A stretch of DNA of 36,331 bases from Melioribacteraceae bacterium (lineage in GTDB: Bacteria > Bacteroidota > Ignavibacteria > Ignavibacteriales > Melioribacteraceae): the NCBI GenBank assembly GCA_026417375.1, contig JAOADJ010000055.1, forward strand, positions 1-36,331. The letters run 5' to 3'. Under the pieces are notes generated by a model. The model did not search any database and had not been told where the DNA came from. It saw only the letters and a list, made by a program, of their open reading frames with translations. The translations under genes were made by a program, and so were the position numbers. Below, piece by piece: positions 33,402-36,331 of the stretch. Position 1 is the first letter of the stretch. Every line of letters starts with the position of its first letter.

Positions 33402-36331
33402 TAGAACTCGAATTTATATTTTAATGCCATTTCTAAAATTTTGTCATCCAAACCAAAAGTTTTAATGATTGGATCTTTTCTTTCCAAACGAGCTTTTAAA
33501 TTTGTTGGGTAAAATCGATATTCCAACATAAGGTTAGCTTTGCTCAGATTTGTAAATGTTTCCGTAGTTCCACCAATTGTGTAACTAAAATTTTCAATTC
33601 TTCCGGAAAGACTAAATTTAGTTTGGTCGCCGGATGAATTTATTGAAATATTATTAATTAAATCTCCAACCTGTGAATTAACGAAATTTGTAAGAACAGT
33701 GCCGAGAAAGGAAGTTGCTGTACTTCCAATTGCATCTTGAGTTTGACCAGCCACAATTGCTTTATCTTGTGCTGTTAAATCATCTTTAAATTTTCCAATA
33801 AGTATAAAAGAAAATGCATCAGCATAATCATATTTAGATTCACGAATATTGTTTTGAATATTTCTGGCGCCAACATAAACACTCAAAGCATTTTGATCGC
33901 TTGATAAATTTTTTCCAAGGTCGCTTAGTGGTCCTCTGATATTTATTTTAATTGCAACATCCTGTACTTCCTGTTTTTCATCACGGGGATTAATATAATT
34001 TGAATTATAAGTTGCGGTTATATCTAAATAAGGATTTGTAACATCACCTTCAAATCGTAAAAATCCAACAGCATCAAAAGTTTTAAAGAATTCTAATTTA
34101 CTTCCTTGCAATAATTCAAAAGTACCTTGAGCTCTGGAAACATTATTGATGTTTTCATATCTCATTGAACCACTTAAATTTACAATCAACTTTTGGTTTA
34201 AAGCTTGTCCAAGAATAAAAGTTAATCTTCCATCTTTACCAGAACGTAAACCTATTTCGTAATCCAAATTAAAGTTGTTATTAGAATAAGTGGAAATTTT
34301 CTTTTGTGCATTTTCTAAAGTTAAAACATTTTGAAAACGAATTATTTCTTTATCAATTTTGGATGAATCTACAACATAAACAAAATCAAAATTTTTATTT
34401 GTACTTGCTGCTTCATTTCTGCCTGTTGTGTAATACAAATCGGTTTTATCCATTAACATATTTGCTTTGAAGAAAAATTTATCACCTTGTTTAGTCAAGA
34501 GCCAATCACCATCGGTTGAAATTTTTAAATCACCATAAAAAAATGGACTTACATTTTGAGTTTGTTGAGAGAGAAGGGCAATATCTCCGAAGAAGCGAAG
34601 ATTAACATCTTTCATTCTAAATCCGTCAAAAACTATTGATCCTAAACCTTTAATTTCACCCGGGAAATTTGTACCTCCGGCATTTGCTAAACTTAAACTA
34701 TCGACTAATATTCCTTTCTTTTCAAATTTTAATTTTGCACCTAATTTATAGTCAAGATTGGTAGAAGTTGTTTTAAAGAATCCATTTGTCAAATGTGCAA
34801 ATCCTTCAAATTCTGGATTATCAAATGTTCCATTTACTTTTATGTTAGCTTTTAAATTGCCAGATTGATTTGAAATAAACGGAATTACATTTCCAAGTTG
34901 TTGAAGATTAAAATTATCAGAAACAAGTTCAATTGATAATTGCTCATTATTTAAAAATCTTTCTTCAACTGAAGAGAAACTTAAATCAATCGGAAAATTG
35001 CCGTTAAAAACAAATAAAGGTTTATTTAGATTTTTATTCTTATCTAAAAAAGAAAAATTGGTTGAGAGGTTTTTGTTTGTATAGATTAAATATCCTTTAA
35101 TATTTCCTAAATAATTGTTTTCTATTTTCAAATCATTAGCTTCAAATGAAATATTCATCAATGGATTTTCAAATTTGCCAAAAATTTTTGCTTGGGCTGT
35201 TCCGTTTGCAACTAATGATGAATTTTTAATACCAAATAAATATTTCTCTAAAATTTTTCCTGTGATACTCTTTGCAGTAATTGTTAAATCCTGTTCACCA
35301 TTATTTTGAATTATTCCGGTTGCAAAAATAAAAGTTGTATCATTAAATAATTCACAATTTTCAATTTTGAAGTAGTTAGGATTAAAGTTTGCAACAATCG
35401 GTTGGTTGTTTGTCCAGTCAATTCCATCGTATGAAAAAGTTAAATCATCAAAAATAAATTGTTGTTCAATTGGTGTCATTAAAATTTTACCATCACCTTC
35501 AAGAGTAAAGAGATCATCAAAATTTAAACCTGCATTTATAAAAAGTTTACTTTGGTTAAAAACTAAATCCGCATGAATTGATTTAACATTACTACCGAAA
35601 TAAAATCTTTTTCCTGTTAATGAAAGAGAACCAAAAATATTATCGAATGAAGTAGAATTATTATCTCGGGAAAAATTAAAATCAACATCAAAGTTTGAAA
35701 GGTATGTCATTTTGCCTTTGTTCATTAAAACCATATATTCAATATCAAGTTCCGTTGATATATTGAAATTCGGATTTTTATTTTCAACTATTCCTTTTCC
35801 ACTTCCGGCAATATCAAGTTTTTCATTACCAATTAAGTTTGTGATTAATTCAAAGTCTTTAAATTTAAAATCGTAACTGAATTTTAAATTTTCTTCAATT
35901 GATGTCGGTTTTGTTACAAAAGTTGTATCAATAATTTGTTTTTGATCTATAACGTTTAAAGGATTCAATTCTGAAATTTTATTTGAAATTATTTTTGAAA
36001 TTGATTTTGATTCATAACTGATTAAATCTATTGCTTTTGAAAGTGAAAACTCTCCATTAATTCTAAAATCGACAAAATCAGAATTTAATTTTATTTCCCT
36101 GGTATTTTCATCTTTTAATATTTTCAATTCTACAATTGAAGAATTAATTTTTTTATTCCCTACAATTGATGAATCAATTCCAAAAGTTAAACTTGAATTC
36201 ATTTCATCTATGTTGAAATTTTTCCCATCAATTGAAAAGTAAAGATTGAGATTTGTTCTTTTGTCATTAACATCTAAAAATTTATCGAGACTTAAATTTT
36301 TAATATCACCAATTATAGAATAATAAGGAAT
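33401..36331 (-). CDS. tamB: TamB-like translocation/assembly protein, N-terminus outside window
   Basis: The last 976 codons of a TamB (DUF490/AsmA-like) protein. The reading frame stays open to the window edge beyond the first internal ATG at 36202, so the true start lies upstream. TamB-type proteins form long hydrophobic beta-grooves across the periplasm for phospholipid transport and autotransporter assembly. The sequence is repetitive beta structure with many Asn/Asp/Phe ('NGTFDNPEFEGFAHL', GDLKISTDG). The C-terminal DUF490 part covers roughly the last 350 residues, with FELLQGSKLEFFKTFDA, PYLDITATY and 'VAIKINIRGPLSDL', and ends KYKFEF. It overlaps rnr, with the barrel-fusion gene next. 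Confidence 0.88.
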   Translation of the reverse strand: MPYYSIIGDIKNLSLDKFLDVNDKRTNLNLYFSIDGKNFNIDEMNSSLTFGIDSSIVGNKKINSSIVELKILKDENTREIKLNSDFVDFRINGEFSLSKAIDLISYESKSISKIISNKISELNPLNVIDQKQIIDTTFVTKPTSIEENLKFSYDFKFKDFELITNLIGNEKLDIAGSGKGIVENKNPNFNISTELDIEYMVLMNKGKMTYLSNFDVDFNFSRDNNSTSFDNIFGSLSLTGKRFYFGSNVKSIHADLVFNQSKLFINAGLNFDDLFTLEGDGKILMTPIEQQFIFDDLTFSYDGIDWTNNQPIVANFNPNYFKIENCELFNDTTFIFATGIIQNNGEQDLTITAKSITGKILEKYLFGIKNSSLVANGTAQAKIFGKFENPLMNISFEANDLKIENNYLGNIKGYLIYTNKNLSTNFSFLDKNKNLNKPLFVFNGNFPIDLSFSSVEERFLNNEQLSIELVSDNFNLQQLGNVIPFISNQSGNLKANIKVNGTFDNPEFEGFAHLTNGFFKTTSTNLDYKLGAKLKFEKKGILVDSLSLANAGGTNFPGEIKGLGSIVFDGFRMKDVNLRFFGDIALLSQQTQNVSPFFYGDLKISTDGDWLLTKQGDKFFFKANMLMDKTDLYYTTGRNEAASTNKNFDFVYVVDSSKIDKEIIRFQNVLTLENAQKKISTYSNNNFNLDYEIGLRSGKDGRLTFILGQALNQKLIVNLSGSMRYENINNVSRAQGTFELLQGSKLEFFKTFDAVGFLRFEGDVTNPYLDITATYNSNYINPRDEKQEVQDVAIKINIRGPLSDLGKNLSSDQNALSVYVGARNIQNNIRESKYDYADAFSFILIGKFKDDLTAQDKAIVAGQTQDAIGSTATSFLGTVLTNFVNSQVGDLINNISINSSGDQTKFSLSGRIENFSYTIGGTTETFTNLSKANLMLEYRFYPTNLKARLERKDPIIKTFGLDDKILEMALKYKFEF

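Overview
This is a very AT-rich, densely coding chromosomal window, apparently about 30% GC (estimated by eye). Gene content and promoter style suggest the Bacteroidota/Chlorobi/Ignavibacteria group, most likely an Ignavibacteria-like organism; this is inference. Evidence includes Bacteroidota-type promoters (TAnnTTTG, sometimes with TTTG 19 bp upstream), a TamB / RNase R / Omp85-barrel block, a DtxR-FeoA plus split FeoB iron operon, and Asn/Lys/Ile-rich proteins with many short-gap operons. I see no tRNA, rRNA, insertion sequence, CRISPR array or prophage, and no gene-free stretch over 300 bases. The longest gaps are 10374-10567, 13462-13642 and 4371-4539, and each holds regulatory structure described below.

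Layout. 1-2120 (-): 3'-truncated membrane-anchored glycoside-hydrolase-2-like protein with a degenerate catalytic motif. 2247-4370 (-): Mrp, NfuA-type Fe-S carrier and triosephosphate isomerase operon. 4540-7730 (+): iron operon with a membrane-tethered DtxR/double-FeoA protein and FeoB split into G-protein and permease genes. 7736-10373 (-): polyphosphate kinase and dCMP deaminase. 10419-10516 (-): a strong candidate small RNA gene with promoter, three hairpins, C-rich loops and intrinsic terminator. 10568-13461 (-): orphan histidine kinase, PurA and a STAS protein.

13643-19913 (+): a signalling block with an ECF sigma factor under a probable ECF-type, possibly leaderless promoter, an unknown membrane-anchored protein, a membrane SpoIIE-type phosphatase, a STAS antagonist, an RsbW-like kinase and a second GAF-SpoIIE phosphatase. 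These are the parts of an Rsb-like partner-switching circuit next to an ECF sigma.

19964-26943 (-): housekeeping genes prs, rplY, pth, rpsF, ssb, rpsR, rplI, secD and secF. 27041-28052: a lipoprotein with a C-terminal membrane anchor (-) divergent from an FmdB-type zinc-ribbon protein (+). 28100-36331 (-): TamB (cut by the window end), RNase R, and a metallopeptidase-like / TolB-propeller / outer-membrane-barrel fusion in a tightly packed operon.

Most worth following up: the sRNA gene at 10419-10516, the ECF/partner-switching block with its promoter, the peptidase-propeller-barrel fusion coupled to TamB, the tethered DtxR-FeoA-FeoA protein, and the GH2-like protein without its acid/base motif.
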